DNA from: Faunimonas pinastri
GTDB taxonomy: Bacteria > Pseudomonadota > Alphaproteobacteria > Rhizobiales > Afifellaceae
Assembly (NCBI RefSeq): GCF_900110915.1
Contig: NZ_FOFG01000001.1
Coordinates: 496,001-560,000 of the forward strand
Length of the DNA: 64,000 nucleotides
Direction: 5' to 3'
Shown: positions 37,060-45,849 of the stretch, in pieces
Numbering within the stretch: position 1 is the stretch's first letter
Layout: each line of letters opens with the position of its first letter
Made by a program: the position numbers and the translations under genes
Notes under the pieces: model-generated
Told to the model about the DNA's origin: nothing
Seen by the model: the letters and a program-made list of their open reading frames with translations, nothing else
Databases searched by the model: none

Positions 37060-39390
37060 ATGAAGACGAATTTGTCCGCCGCTTCGTCGCGGAAGCTTTG
37101 CCGGAGCGCGGGATCGCTGCTGCCGCTCGTCGGCCTCGGCACGACGCTGCTCGTGGCATCGTTTCTCGTGATCTCTCCCGCCTTGGCGGCAGCGGCAGCG
37201 GGGGGCGGCAAGCCCGTCGGCGGCATGAGCGCGGAGATGCTGCTTCTCCTGCAGATCATCGTGCTCGTACTGTTCGGGCGCATCCTCGGCGAGATCATGC
37301 AGCGCCTCGGCCAGCCCGCGGTGATGGGACAACTCATCGCCGGTCTGCTGCTCGGTCCCTCCGTGCTTGGCGTGCTCTGGCCGGATCTCCAGCATTTCAT
37401 CTTTCCGGCCGCGAAAGAGCAGAAGGCCGGCATCGACGCGATCTCGAACTTCGGCGTGCTGATGCTGCTGCTGCTCGCCGGCATGGAGACGGACCTGTCG
37501 CTGGTGCGTCGGGTGAAGCGGGCAGCCTTCAGCGTGTCCATCACCGGCATCGTGCTGCCCTTCGCCTGCGGCGTCGCCCTGGGCGAGTTCCTGCCGCAGT
37601 CCATGATCCCGGAATCCAACGAGCGACTGATCACCTCGCTGTTCCTCGGCACCGCGCTGTCGATCTCGTCGGTGAAGATCGTCGCGATGGTGGTGCGCGA
37701 GATGAACTTCGTGCGCCGCAATGTCGGGCAGGTGATCCTCGCCTCCGCCATCATCGACGACACGATCGGCTGGATCATCATCGCCATCACCTTCGGCCTC
37801 GCCTCCAGCGGCAAGGTGGAGGTGCTGCCGCTGGTCAAGAGCATCGGCGGCACGCTGCTGTTCCTGGGCCTGAGCTTCACGGTCGGCCGGCGCATCGTGT
37901 CCAAGCTGATCCGCTGGACCAACGACACCTTCATCAGCGAGGGCGCGGTGATTGCCGTGATCCTGCTGATCATGGGCGCCATGGCGCTGACGACGGCCGC
38001 GATCGGGGTCCACACCGTGCTGGGCGCGTTCGTCGCGGGCATCCTTGTCGGCGAATCCCCGATCCTGACGCGGCAGATCGACGAGCAGATCCGGGGGCTC
38101 ACCATGGGGCTGTTCCTGCCGGTCTTCTTCGGCATGGCGGGCCTGCAGGCGGATCTCACGCAGATCGCGACGCATATGGACCTGGCGCTGCTGACGCTCG
38201 GCATGATCCTCATCGCCAGCCTCGGCAAGTTCGGCGGCGCGTTTACCGGCGGCTGGCTCGGCGGACTGAGCGTCCGGGAATCGCTGGCCCTTGGCACGGG
38301 CATGAACGCGCGTGGCTCCACGGAGGTCATCGTCGCCACGATCGGCCTCTCCATGGGCGTGCTCAGCGAAAACCTTTTCACCATGATCGTCACCATGGCG
38401 GTGGTGACCACGCTGATCATGCCGCCGACGCTTCGCTGGGCGCTGGCCCGCCTGCCGCTGGAAAAGGAAGAGAAGCAGCGGCTGGACCGCGAGGCCTTCG
38501 AGGAAAAGGGCTTCGTGCCCAATCTGGAACGCATCCTGATCGTGGCCGACAACAGCGCCAAGGCGAAGTTTGCCTCCCGTCTCGTCGGCTATCTCGCGGG
38601 CCCGCGCGGCAAGCCGGTGACGTTGCTGGAGCCCCTTGCCGCAGCGCCGGAGAGGACGGGGGAGGACGGCGACCCGCAGGCACCCGCGCCCGGCAACAAC
38701 GATGCGCTGCTGGCCGCCGCCGCCGAGGCGCAGGTGCCGGCCAGCGACCAGGACGCCGGAAAGCCGGTGCTGGACATCACTCGCCGCACCGCCACGGGAC
38801 CGCTCGGCGAGGCGGTCTCCAAGGAGGCTGAGAACGGCTACGGCATGCTGGTCGTGGCGCTCGCGCGCATGGCTTCCGCCAAGGGCGGCTTCGACGACGC
38901 CGTGACGGAGGTCGTGGATAGCTTCGACGGACCGCTGGCGCTGGTGGCGGGGCGGGGGCGGCACCTCACCAACCCCGAAACGGGCGACCTCAGCATTCTC
39001 ATCCCGATTACCGGGACGGAGATCTCGCGCCGCGGCGCGGAGGTCGCGCTGGCGATCGGCCATTCCGCCAATGCCCGCGTGACCGCGCTCTTCGTCACCA
39101 ACAGCGACCGCAAGAACTCGCGTCAGCGCGTCGGCGCGACCCGGCGCGACCACGAGGCCGTGCTGGCGGAAGTGCAGAACATGGCGAAGCTTTACTGCGT
39201 GAACCTGCGCACGGTGGTGCGGCTCGATATCGACGCGGAGGATGCGATCCTGCGCGAGGCGCGCCTCGGCGGCCATAACCTCATCGTCATGGGCGTCGGC
39301 CGGCGCGCGGCCGAGGGCCTATCCTTCGGCAAGGTGGCGGCGGCCGTGCTGGAAAGCTCCGACCGCTCGCTGATGTTCGTGTCCAACTGA
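37060..39390 (+). CDS. CPA2-type sodium(potassium)/proton antiporter with C-terminal universal-stress-protein domain
   Basis: This 776-residue protein starts with a signal-peptide-like hydrophobic segment (about residues 20-45). A 12-13-helix exchanger domain of the Kef/NhaS3 type follows (about 55-465), with GRILGEIMQRLGQPAVMGQLIAG and the ion-site region ASAIIDDTIGW. The cytoplasmic tail ends in an UspA-like domain (about 640-776), with ISILIPITG-like beta strands and the loop GGHNLIVMGVGRRAAEG. It exchanges monovalent cations for protons across the inner membrane; nucleotide binding by the tail may gate it, which is inference. It is likely co-transcribed with DUF202. Confidence 0.85.
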   Translation: MKTNLSAASSRKLCRSAGSLLPLVGLGTTLLVASFLVISPALAAAAAGGGKPVGGMSAEMLLLLQIIVLVLFGRILGEIMQRLGQPAVMGQLIAGLLLGPSVLGVLWPDLQHFIFPAAKEQKAGIDAISNFGVLMLLLLAGMETDLSLVRRVKRAAFSVSITGIVLPFACGVALGEFLPQSMIPESNERLITSLFLGTALSISSVKIVAMVVREMNFVRRNVGQVILASAIIDDTIGWIIIAITFGLASSGKVEVLPLVKSIGGTLLFLGLSFTVGRRIVSKLIRWTNDTFISEGAVIAVILLIMGAMALTTAAIGVHTVLGAFVAGILVGESPILTRQIDEQIRGLTMGLFLPVFFGMAGLQADLTQIATHMDLALLTLGMILIASLGKFGGAFTGGWLGGLSVRESLALGTGMNARGSTEVIVATIGLSMGVLSENLFTMIVTMAVVTTLIMPPTLRWALARLPLEKEEKQRLDREAFEEKGFVPNLERILIVADNSAKAKFASRLVGYLAGPRGKPVTLLEPLAAAPERTGEDGDPQAPAPGNNDALLAAAAEAQVPASDQDAGKPVLDITRRTATGPLGEAVSKEAENGYGMLVVALARMASAKGGFDDAVTEVVDSFDGPLALVAGRGRHLTNPETGDLSILIPITGTEISRRGAEVALAIGHSANARVTALFVTNSDRKNSRQRVGATRRDHEAVLAEVQNMAKLYCVNLRTVVRLDIDAEDAILREARLGGHNLIVMGVGRRAAEGLSFGKVAAAVLESSDRSLMFVSN

Positions 39391-39393
39391 GGA

Positions 39394-39415
39394 GAAGCCG
39401 GCGCGCGCCGGCTTC
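39394..39415. terminator. 22-base perfect palindrome between convergent genes
   Basis: GAAGCCGGCGC is followed at once by its exact complement in the 28-base gap between the antiporter and the nucleoside hydrolase genes. It has no T-run on either side, so it may act as a two-way hairpin barrier or transcript end protector. Confidence 0.55.
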
Positions 39416-39418
39416 CGA

Positions 39419-40366
39419 TCAGGCGAGCAGGCCCCGCATGAACTCTTCGACCAGCCTGTCGCGGTCGATCCTCATCGCGACCTTGACCAGCGGACGCGGC
39501 TTTTCGTCGACGTTGCGCTGGGGCGGCCGGCGGTCGGCGACCGTCATGCCGCGCGTATGCTCGCCACGGCGGTCCACTCGCACCGGCACCGTCTCGTATT
39601 CCGCGAAGCTCTCGTCGGCGGCGATGATGGCGGCGGCCGGATCGTGCAGCGGGCAGCCGACGACGCCGTGAATGCCGTGATAGAACTTCAGGTAGAACTG
39701 CAGGATGTCGAGGGCGAAGCGGGCCTTGGGCGTGCCGCGGGCGGCCATGCGGTCCAGCTCTTCCTGCCCGATCCAAGCCTGCATGGTCACGTCGAGCCCG
39801 ACCATCGTCACGGGCCATTCCGCCTCGAAGACGGCCTCCGCCGCCTCCGGATCGTGCCAGATATTGGCTTCCGCGACGGCCGTCACGTTGCCGGGAGCCG
39901 CCGCCGCGCCGCCCATGATGACGACCTTCTTCACCAGCTTCGGCAGGTCCGGCGCGAGCTTCAGGGCCAGGCCGAGGTTGGTCAGCGGGCCGACGGCGAG
40001 GATCGTATATTCGCCGGGCGCGGCGCGAGCGAGGCGGATCATCTGCTCGGCGGCCGTTTCCGGCTGGAAAGCCCGCACCGGAGCCGCGGGGCCGAAGCCG
40101 CCCAGCCCGTCCTCGCCGTGCACGTAGGGGCTGATGGAGAGTTCCTGCGCCAGCGGCTCGGCCGCGCCGATCGCGATCGGCACATGGGAGAGGCCGACGA
40201 GGTCGAACACCTTCTGGCAGTTCCGCCCGGCGAAATCGGAATAGGTGTTGCCGTGAACGGTGCCGACCGCCACGACCTCAACGCCCGGCGTGCCTGCGAG
40301 ATAGAGCATGGCCATGGCATCGTCGATGCCGGTGTCGCAATCCAGAATGATCTTTTGGTCAGCCAT
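39419..40366 (-). CDS. Inosine/uridine-preferring nucleoside hydrolase
   Basis: This 315-residue enzyme splits ribonucleosides into base and ribose. The calcium-binding signature DCDTGIDDAMAM is at about residues 10-21. Substrate-contact regions include VAEANIWHDPEAAEAVF, and the catalytic His region is GCPLHDPAAAI. The length fits the family. It has no signal peptide, so it is cytoplasmic. It probably supports nucleoside salvage, and may follow the periplasmic CpdB-like enzyme at 7939. It appears monocistronic, with a palindrome after its stop. Confidence 0.92.
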   Translation of the reverse strand: MADQKIILDCDTGIDDAMAMLYLAGTPGVEVVAVGTVHGNTYSDFAGRNCQKVFDLVGLSHVPIAIGAAEPLAQELSISPYVHGEDGLGGFGPAAPVRAFQPETAAEQMIRLARAAPGEYTILAVGPLTNLGLALKLAPDLPKLVKKVVIMGGAAAAPGNVTAVAEANIWHDPEAAEAVFEAEWPVTMVGLDVTMQAWIGQEELDRMAARGTPKARFALDILQFYLKFYHGIHGVVGCPLHDPAAAIIAADESFAEYETVPVRVDRRGEHTRGMTVADRRPPQRNVDEKPRPLVKVAMRIDRDRLVEEFMRGLLA

Positions 40367-40486
40367 GTGAGCGCCCTTGTCCTCGGCCCGTCCCCGGCTT
40401 GCCAGCCGCGTCGCAGTTCCGTGCGGCCCGGATTAGGCGAGGGGTGGGCGAAGCGCAATCGGCTTCGCACGCGGAGCGCGGCACGT

Positions 40487-41434
40487 TCAGTGCCGGGCGT
40501 CGGCGTCTTCCTCACGCAGCGTGTTGTGCATGTGGGTCGCGGCGACTGCGGCATGGCCGAAGGCGACGGATAGCTGGTTCAGTTCGTTGACCACGTCGCC
40601 GGCGGCATAAAGGCCGGGCAGGGAAGTCTGCTGATGCGCGTCCGTGACGATGCAGCCTTCCTTGTTCACTTCGGCGCCCAGCGAGGCGGCGAGGCCGGAA
40701 TTCACCTCCGCGCCCATGGCGGGATAGAGAATTTCGATCTCGCAGCGCTCGCCATTCTCCAGAAGGGCGGCGACCTCCTCGCCATCCACCGCCAGATCGG
40801 CGACGGGGGAGGACAACACGCGGATGCCCGCCTCATCCAGTCGACCGCTCATGTCGTCATCCAGCGTCAGATCCGGCCCGAGCGGAAGCACTGTGATGGC
40901 GCTGGTGAAGGTGCGCAGGAAAAGAGCCTTCTTCGCCGCCGTCGCGATAGGCCCCAGCACGGCGATGGACTTGTCGATCGCCTCGTAGCCGTCGCAGATC
41001 GGGCAGATCCTGACATGGCCGTCCCGCACGACGCGCTTGATGTTGTCGATGTCGGGCTCGCGGTCGACGATGCCGGTCGCCAGCAGCACCTTGCGGGCGC
41101 GCACCTCGCCGCTGTCGACATGGGCGAGGAAGCGGCCGTCCTCGGTCTTCTTCAGGCCGGAGATCTCGCCATGCTCCACCGCGACGCCGTAGCGGCCGGC
41201 CTGCTCGCGCAGCCGCTTCAGGAGGTCGTTGCCGCTGATCCCCTCGGGAAAGCCCGGGCAATTATGCGACAGCGGGATCCACGAGGCGCGGCTGTCGCCC
41301 CGGTCGACGACCAGCAACTCGCGACGGTAACGCGCGAGATAGGTCGCCGCCGTGAGCCCCGCCGGACCGCCGCCGACGATCAGGCAATCCACATCCCTGC
41401 TTTTGATCAAGACGCTGTCCCCGCTCCAGACCAC
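40487..41434 (-). CDS. Thioredoxin reductase-like FAD/NAD(P) oxidoreductase
   Basis: This flavoprotein of about 307-315 residues has the FAD fold at the start (CLIVGGGPAGLTAATYLARYRR), the redox CPICDGYE motif with a CxxC pair as in thioredoxin reductases, an NAD(P) fold (SIAVLGPIATAAK, which lacks the usual second GxGxxG pattern), and the C-terminal GLYAAGDVVNELNQLSVAFGHAA. The loss of the canonical nucleotide motif suggests a relative of ferredoxin- or flavin-type reductases rather than standard TrxB. The start is uncertain: GTG at 41434 lacks a ribosome site, while TTG at 41410 has GGGGA eight bases upstream. Confidence 0.85.
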   Translation of the reverse strand: MVWSGDSVLIKSRDVDCLIVGGGPAGLTAATYLARYRRELLVVDRGDSRASWIPLSHNCPGFPEGISGNDLLKRLREQAGRYGVAVEHGEISGLKKTEDGRFLAHVDSGEVRARKVLLATGIVDREPDIDNIKRVVRDGHVRICPICDGYEAIDKSIAVLGPIATAAKKALFLRTFTSAITVLPLGPDLTLDDDMSGRLDEAGIRVLSSPVADLAVDGEEVAALLENGERCEIEILYPAMGAEVNSGLAASLGAEVNKEGCIVTDAHQQTSLPGLYAAGDVVNELNQLSVAFGHAAVAATHMHNTLREEDADARH

Positions 41435-41529
41435 TCTATGCGCGAAAGCCCGGGGAGGTTCCGAGAAAAGCGACGGAGGGCCGGGAACGAGGAAGGGCCC
41501 GGAGACGGGAAGGGGCCGAGGCGGGCGCG

Positions 41530-42468
41530 CTACTCGGTGAAGGGCTCCACCGTGATGCGCCGGCCGGACATGAAGGCGTCGGCGACCAGCCGGAAGGGCT
41601 GCTCGTCCACATGGGCCTCCCGGCGGTTCAGGAGTTCGTCGAACCGCTCGTAGATGCCCTCATATTCTTCCGACGCCCCATCCACGACGACCTCGCCGTC
41701 GATTGTCAGCATGCGGCCGCCGCGCGTCAGCTTCAGGATCGAACCGTCGGAGGTGCCGACCGTCATCTCCCATTTCTCATCGCCCGTCTCGCGCCAGTCG
41801 AATTCGGCGCGGCAGTTCGTCGTGACGTCGCCGATACGGAAATCGAGATTGGCGGCGATCGGCGCGTCGCGATTCTCCGGGAAGAAGAGCTCCGCTTTTG
41901 TGATGAAGAGCGGCGAGGGCATGATCCGGGTCGCGACGGACAAGCCGTTGATGCCGGGATCGAAGACGCCGAAGGAGCCCGCGTCCCAGATCCATTCCTG
42001 ACCGGGATGCCATTTGCGCACGTCTTCCTTCCACTGGATGTCCAGCGAGGTGACGGTGCGGGGGGCGAGGTATTCGCGCGCCTTTTCCACGCCCTCATTG
42101 TACTGGGAATGCCAGGTGGTGAAGAGGACGAGGCCACGCTCGCGGGCGTAGTCGGCAAGGTCGGTCAGCTCGCTCAGCGTCGCCGCCGGGGGTTTTTCCA
42201 GAAGCACGTGCTTGCCTGCCGCCAGAATCTCGCGCGCAATGGCGTGGCGCACTTGCGGCGGCGTGCAGATCGCGATGGCGTCGATGTCCGGCACGCCTTC
42301 CAGCATCTCCGTCTGGTTGCGGAAGGCATGCGGCACGCCTTCCACGGTGAGGCCACGGGTGGAGGCCACCGCGACGAGATCGAAAGCCCTGTTCTTCCGG
42401 ATCACCGGGATATGCTGGTCCTGCGAGATCTTGCCGATCCCCACGATGCCGATCTTGTGCCTGGCCAC
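41530..42468 (-). CDS. Gfo/Idh/MocA oxidoreductase, D-galactose 1-dehydrogenase-like
   Basis: The 312-residue dehydrogenase has a Rossmann start (IGIVGIGKISQDQHIPVI) and the family loop VLLEKPPAATLSEL, whose EKPP form is typical of D-galactose 1-dehydrogenases; the length also fits that group. The segment LFTTWHSQYNEGVEKAREYL is another shared feature. It would oxidise a hexose to its lactone with NAD(P), as in the De Ley-Doudoroff pathway. The start is GTG at 42468 after a GGGAGGA site; a much longer open frame upstream lies across the ClC gene and is not coding. No other galactonate genes are adjacent. Confidence 0.82.
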   Translation of the reverse strand: MARHKIGIVGIGKISQDQHIPVIRKNRAFDLVAVASTRGLTVEGVPHAFRNQTEMLEGVPDIDAIAICTPPQVRHAIAREILAAGKHVLLEKPPAATLSELTDLADYARERGLVLFTTWHSQYNEGVEKAREYLAPRTVTSLDIQWKEDVRKWHPGQEWIWDAGSFGVFDPGINGLSVATRIMPSPLFITKAELFFPENRDAPIAANLDFRIGDVTTNCRAEFDWRETGDEKWEMTVGTSDGSILKLTRGGRMLTIDGEVVVDGASEEYEGIYERFDELLNRREAHVDEQPFRLVADAFMSGRRITVEPFTE

Positions 42469-42575
42469 CCTTGAATCCTCCCGTTCACGTTGAACGAGAT
42501 CGCAATATGGGAGCGCCGCGCCGCTGGCTAGGGGGATTGCATCGAGGCGCGGAGTTCCAGCCCGAGACGGGCAGG

Positions 42576-43913
42576 TCAGCCGGCGGCTTCCGGTGCCGGC
42601 TCGACCTTGGGCGCGCGGGCGCGAAGATCCTCGATAAAGGCGTGCGCCATGGTGTGGTAGAGCGCCTCCGGATTGATCAGCCGCGACGTGCCGTAGCCGA
42701 GGATCGCGGAGATCATCACGGGGATGACCATGGTGTGGTTGGATGTCATCTCGATGATGATGACGAAGGCGGTGATCGGCGCCTGCACCACTCCGGCGAA
42801 ATAGCCCGCCATGCCGAGCACCGCGAGCGCGCCCACGGAGCCGCCGAAGGCCAGCGTCAGCGCCCCGCCGAGGCCCGCGCCGACGGCGAGAGACGGCGCG
42901 AAGATGCCGCCCGGAATGCCGGACAGGGTCGAGGCCAGCGTAGCGATGAGCTTCAGCGGCGCGAAATACCAGGTGACGCCGGTGCCTTCCACGGCCGCGC
43001 GGGCCTGCTCGTAGCCGGTGCCGTAGGTGGCGCCGTGGCTGAGCAGCCCGGTGATCGCGACGACGAGGCCGCAGGCGGCGGCGATCATGATGGCGCGGAA
43101 CGTCGGGGCGGGGGCGATCAGCCGGCGGAACGTCGTGCCGCCGATCAGCACAAGGCTGCTGAACAGGCTGCCCAGCGCGCCGCCGCCGACGCCGGCTACC
43201 ACCACCATCGCCCAGTCGCGGAAGCCGTGCAGCTCGGCCTGCGTAACGCCGAAATAGCTGTAGTCGCCGATGATCGCCAGCGAAGCGAGGCCGGACAGGA
43301 TGACGGCGGAAAGGACCAGGCCGCTGGTCCTGAGCTCGAAGGCGCGGCCCATCTCCTCGATGGCGAAGACGATGCCGGCCAGCGGCGTGTTGAAGGCGGC
43401 GGCGATGCCGGCGGCCGAACCGGCGAGGATCAGTCCCCGCTCGCGTCCCATGCCGCCCCAGCGCGCGACCTGCAGCATCAGAGACGCGCCGACCTGCACC
43501 GTGGGACCCTCGCGGCCGATGGAGGCGCCGCAACCGAGGCCGACGCAGGTCAGCAGCACCTTGCCGGCCGTCAGCTTCAGGGACAGCAGCGCCTGCCGCC
43601 GCCGGGAATCGCGGAAATGCCGGGCGGCGATCGCCTGCGGGATACCGCTGCCCTGCGCGCCCGGGAAATAGGTGCGGCAGAGCCACGCCGAGAGCGCGAA
43701 GCCGATCGGACTGATGGCCAGCGCGAGCCAGGGCGAGATGGCAAGCACCCGGTCGAAGACCGCTTCCGACTGCCTGGCCATGGTCGCGAAGGCGATGCTG
43801 ATGAGCCCCACCGCGAGCGCGCCGCTGAAGAAGACAAGGCGTCGCTGCCACATCCGCCGCGACAGCCAGATAGCCTGGGAGCGCCGGAGGCGGCTGTGGG
43901 AATGAGAACTCAT
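42576..43913 (-). CDS. ClC family chloride channel/antiporter
   Basis: This 445-residue inner-membrane protein has many hydrophobic segments and the three chloride-site motifs: GSGIPQA, GREGPTVQVG (with the gating Glu) and GGIFAPSLAVGAGLGG. It has the length of prokaryotic ClC without the C-terminal CBS domains found in some members. It probably exchanges chloride or fluoride for protons; the gating Glu favours exchange over passive flow. The ATG at 43913 opens towards a 179-base divergent gap shared with the next Gfo/Idh gene. Confidence 0.92.
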   Translation of the reverse strand: MSSHSHSRLRRSQAIWLSRRMWQRRLVFFSGALAVGLISIAFATMARQSEAVFDRVLAISPWLALAISPIGFALSAWLCRTYFPGAQGSGIPQAIAARHFRDSRRRQALLSLKLTAGKVLLTCVGLGCGASIGREGPTVQVGASLMLQVARWGGMGRERGLILAGSAAGIAAAFNTPLAGIVFAIEEMGRAFELRTSGLVLSAVILSGLASLAIIGDYSYFGVTQAELHGFRDWAMVVVAGVGGGALGSLFSSLVLIGGTTFRRLIAPAPTFRAIMIAAACGLVVAITGLLSHGATYGTGYEQARAAVEGTGVTWYFAPLKLIATLASTLSGIPGGIFAPSLAVGAGLGGALTLAFGGSVGALAVLGMAGYFAGVVQAPITAFVIIIEMTSNHTMVIPVMISAILGYGTSRLINPEALYHTMAHAFIEDLRARAPKVEPAPEAAG

Positions 43914-44040
43914 GGGGAAAGGGGTCCGGAGCGTCGGTTACGCCTCTGGTTAGTCCGATGGGAGGGGCACCGCAACCCGCGCCGGGTGCGGCCCCACGGC
44001 GCATTTGGCCGGAGAGTGGGCAAACCATGCGGCGCGCCTG

Positions 44041-44068
44041 TTCAAGGGCGGGCCTGACGGGCCATAAT
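44041..44068 (+). promoter_or_regulatory. Candidate sigma70-like promoter TTCAAG-N16-CATAAT
   Basis: The -35 box is 44041-44046 and the -10 box is 44063-44068, ending 25 bases before the start at 44093. CATAAT is a good -10 match in this GC-rich gap. Confidence 0.45.
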
Positions 44069-44092
44069 GGGGCAAGACCAAGGGAGAGAAAC

Positions 44093-45100
44093 ATGGACGG
44101 AAAAGTCGCCTGGGGCGTGCTGAGCACGGCGAAGATCGGAACCGGCAAGGTCATCCCCTCCATGCAGAAGGGCAGCCGGACGGCGATCCAGGCCATCGCC
44201 TCGCGCAGCGAGGGGCAGGCGCGCGAGGTCGCCGACCTCCTCGGCATTCCGCGCGCCTATGGCAGCTACGAGGAACTGCTCGCCGATCCCGCCATCGAGG
44301 CGATCTACAATCCGCTGCCGAACCACCTCCATGTGCCGTGGACGATCAAGGCGCTGGAGGCGGGCAAGCACGTGCTGTGCGAAAAGCCGATCGCGCTGAC
44401 GGCCGGGGAAGCCGAACAACTGGTGGAAGCGCGGGACCGCTCCGGCAAGCTCGTCGCGGAAGCCTTCATGGTGCGCTTCCATCCGCAATGGAGACGCGCC
44501 CGCGAGATCGTCCGCAGCGGCGAGATCGGCGAGCTCCGCGCGATCCAGACCTTCTTCTCCTACTTCAACGACGATCCCGGCAACGTCCGCAACATGGCCG
44601 ATATCGGCGGCGGCGGGCTCTACGACATCGGCTGCTACGCCATCGCGTCCGCCCGTTTCATCATGGAAGCGGAGCCGGAGCGGGTCGTGGCGGCGCTGGA
44701 CCGCGATCCCGCCTTCGGCACGGACCGGCTTTCCAGCGGGCTCGCGGTGTTTCCCGGCAACCGTCACCTGACCTTCACCTGTTCCACGCAGCTCGTGCCG
44801 TACCAGCGCGTGCAGATCTGCGGAACGAAGGGGCGGATCGAGGTGGAAATCCCGTTCAACGCGCCCCTGGAAATCCCGTGTCGCCTCAGGATCGACGACG
44901 GCAAGGACCTGTCCGGCGCCTCGGCGCGGGTGGAGGAAATGCCGGTCGCCGACCAGTATACCCTGCAGGGCGACGCCTTCTCCCGGGCCGTCCTCGGCGA
45001 AGAGCCGTGGGAGTTCCCGATCGAGGACGCCGTCGCCAACATGCGCATCATCGACGCGCTGTTTCGCGCCGGCAACGGTGGCGGCTGGCAAACGGTCTGA
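44093..45100 (+). CDS. Gfo/Idh/MocA family oxidoreductase
   Basis: The 335-residue protein has a Rossmann start (VAWGVLSTAKIGTGKVIPSM), NPLPNHLHVPWTIKALEAGKHV and the hallmark VLCEKPIALTAGEAEQL. The substrate domain includes DIGGGGLYDIGCYAIASARF, a pattern seen in the dimeric dihydrodiol/xylose dehydrogenase subgroup of the family; that assignment is tentative. The ATG at 44093 has a GGGAGAG ribosome site. It is divergent from the ClC gene and ends 10 bases before a convergent phosphoesterase gene. Confidence 0.88.
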   Translation: MDGKVAWGVLSTAKIGTGKVIPSMQKGSRTAIQAIASRSEGQAREVADLLGIPRAYGSYEELLADPAIEAIYNPLPNHLHVPWTIKALEAGKHVLCEKPIALTAGEAEQLVEARDRSGKLVAEAFMVRFHPQWRRAREIVRSGEIGELRAIQTFFSYFNDDPGNVRNMADIGGGGLYDIGCYAIASARFIMEAEPERVVAALDRDPAFGTDRLSSGLAVFPGNRHLTFTCSTQLVPYQRVQICGTKGRIEVEIPFNAPLEIPCRLRIDDGKDLSGASARVEEMPVADQYTLQGDAFSRAVLGEEPWEFPIEDAVANMRIIDALFRAGNGGGWQTV

Positions 45101-45110
45101 GGCGCGGAGC

Positions 45111-45644
45111 CTAGCGCGAGGCGACGTTCTCGTTGGCGGGGGAGCGCCTCCGCCGCGTCGTCACGACCGTGGAAAGCGACACCGGGCGGAAGTCCCAGAC
45201 ATCGACGCCGACATCATACTGGCCGGTGATCTTCTTCAGCTTGCCGTGGCTGTGGCCGTGCAGATCGAGACGGCCGCGGCTCATGCCGTTCCAGGTGCGG
45301 AAGGCGTAATGGCAGAGAACGAGGGGGCGGTCGTCCACCTCGATTTCCGCATAGTGCCCGATGCTTTCCCAGCCGGGCGCGGCCAGCGTGTCCGGTCCGT
45401 CATTGTTGCCGACGATGAGGTGCTTGCGGCCGTTCAGCGCAGCGAGGATTTCCCGGACGCGCTCCTGCGGCGGTCCCAAAGCGAAGTCGCCGAGATGCCA
45501 GATCTCGTCATCGGGCCCCACCACGGCGTTCCAGCGGGCGATCAGCTCCGCATCGTGGGTGTCGAGATCCGGGAACGGCCGGTGGTCGAACCGGAGCGCC
45601 CGCATGTCGCCGAAATGGGTGTCGCTGGTGAAGAAGACCGCCAT
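45111..45644 (-). CDS. Calcineurin-like metallophosphoesterase
   Basis: This 177-residue cytoplasmic phosphoesterase has an intact dimetal site: FFTSDTHFGD (about residues 4-13), WHLGDFALG, LIVGNNDGPD, CHYAFRTW and LHGHSHGKL. Short members of this type act on phosphodiesters or phosphomonoesters; the substrate is not predictable. The ATG at 45644 lacks a standard-spaced ribosome site. It is convergent with the Gfo/Idh gene (10 bases apart). A terminator for a possible small upstream transcript lies 58 bases before its start. Confidence 0.87.
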   Translation of the reverse strand: MAVFFTSDTHFGDMRALRFDHRPFPDLDTHDAELIARWNAVVGPDDEIWHLGDFALGPPQERVREILAALNGRKHLIVGNNDGPDTLAAPGWESIGHYAEIEVDDRPLVLCHYAFRTWNGMSRGRLDLHGHSHGKLKKITGQYDVGVDVWDFRPVSLSTVVTTRRRRSPANENVASR

Positions 45645-45701
45645 CCCCTGTCAAAGTGCGGGAGGCCTTAGGGTTCCCGTCGCTGGCGCGGGGCAGGGGC
45701 C

Positions 45702-45734
45702 AAACGCAAAGAAGGGCTGCCGGAGCAGCCCTTC
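45702..45734 (-). terminator. Rho-independent terminator ahead of the metallophosphoesterase gene
   Basis: A perfect ten-pair stem, GAAGGGCTGC with loop TCCG, is followed on the minus strand by CTTTGCGTTT. It ends leftward transcription coming from the ABC exporter operon or the micro-gene candidate at 45777. Confidence 0.75.
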
Positions 45735-45776
45735 CATTGTCTACCGAGGTCCGCCAAAGCGACCCGGGCGCCTTGT

Positions 45777-45848
45777 TCAGGCGTTCTCGACAGAGGCGAG
45801 AACCCAGGTCATTGCGGCCGAAGCCTGCGGATACTGACAATGAGACAC
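45777..45848 (-). CDS. Candidate micro-gene, 23 residues, with a near-complete Shine-Dalgarno match
   Basis: A GTG start at 45848 is preceded, seven bases after AGGAGG, by AAGGAGGTGATCC (45850-45862), which pairs with the whole 3' end of 16S rRNA. The frame encodes 23 residues, starting MSHCQYPQAS and ending in VLASVENA, and stops at 45777. A terminator follows 43 bases later. The peptide has one Cys and a short hydrophobic stretch, and resembles no family I know. A chance frame behind a real ribosome site, or a regulatory RNA, are alternatives. Confidence 0.4.
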   Translation of the reverse strand: MSHCQYPQASAAMTWVLASVENA

Positions 45849-45849
45849 T

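Noticed and set aside
41530-44247. A 905-codon minus-strand open frame suggesting a fusion protein
   Set aside because: Only its last 312 codons are a real Gfo/Idh gene, starting at GTG 42468 with its own ribosome site; the rest reads the ClC gene in the wrong frame.
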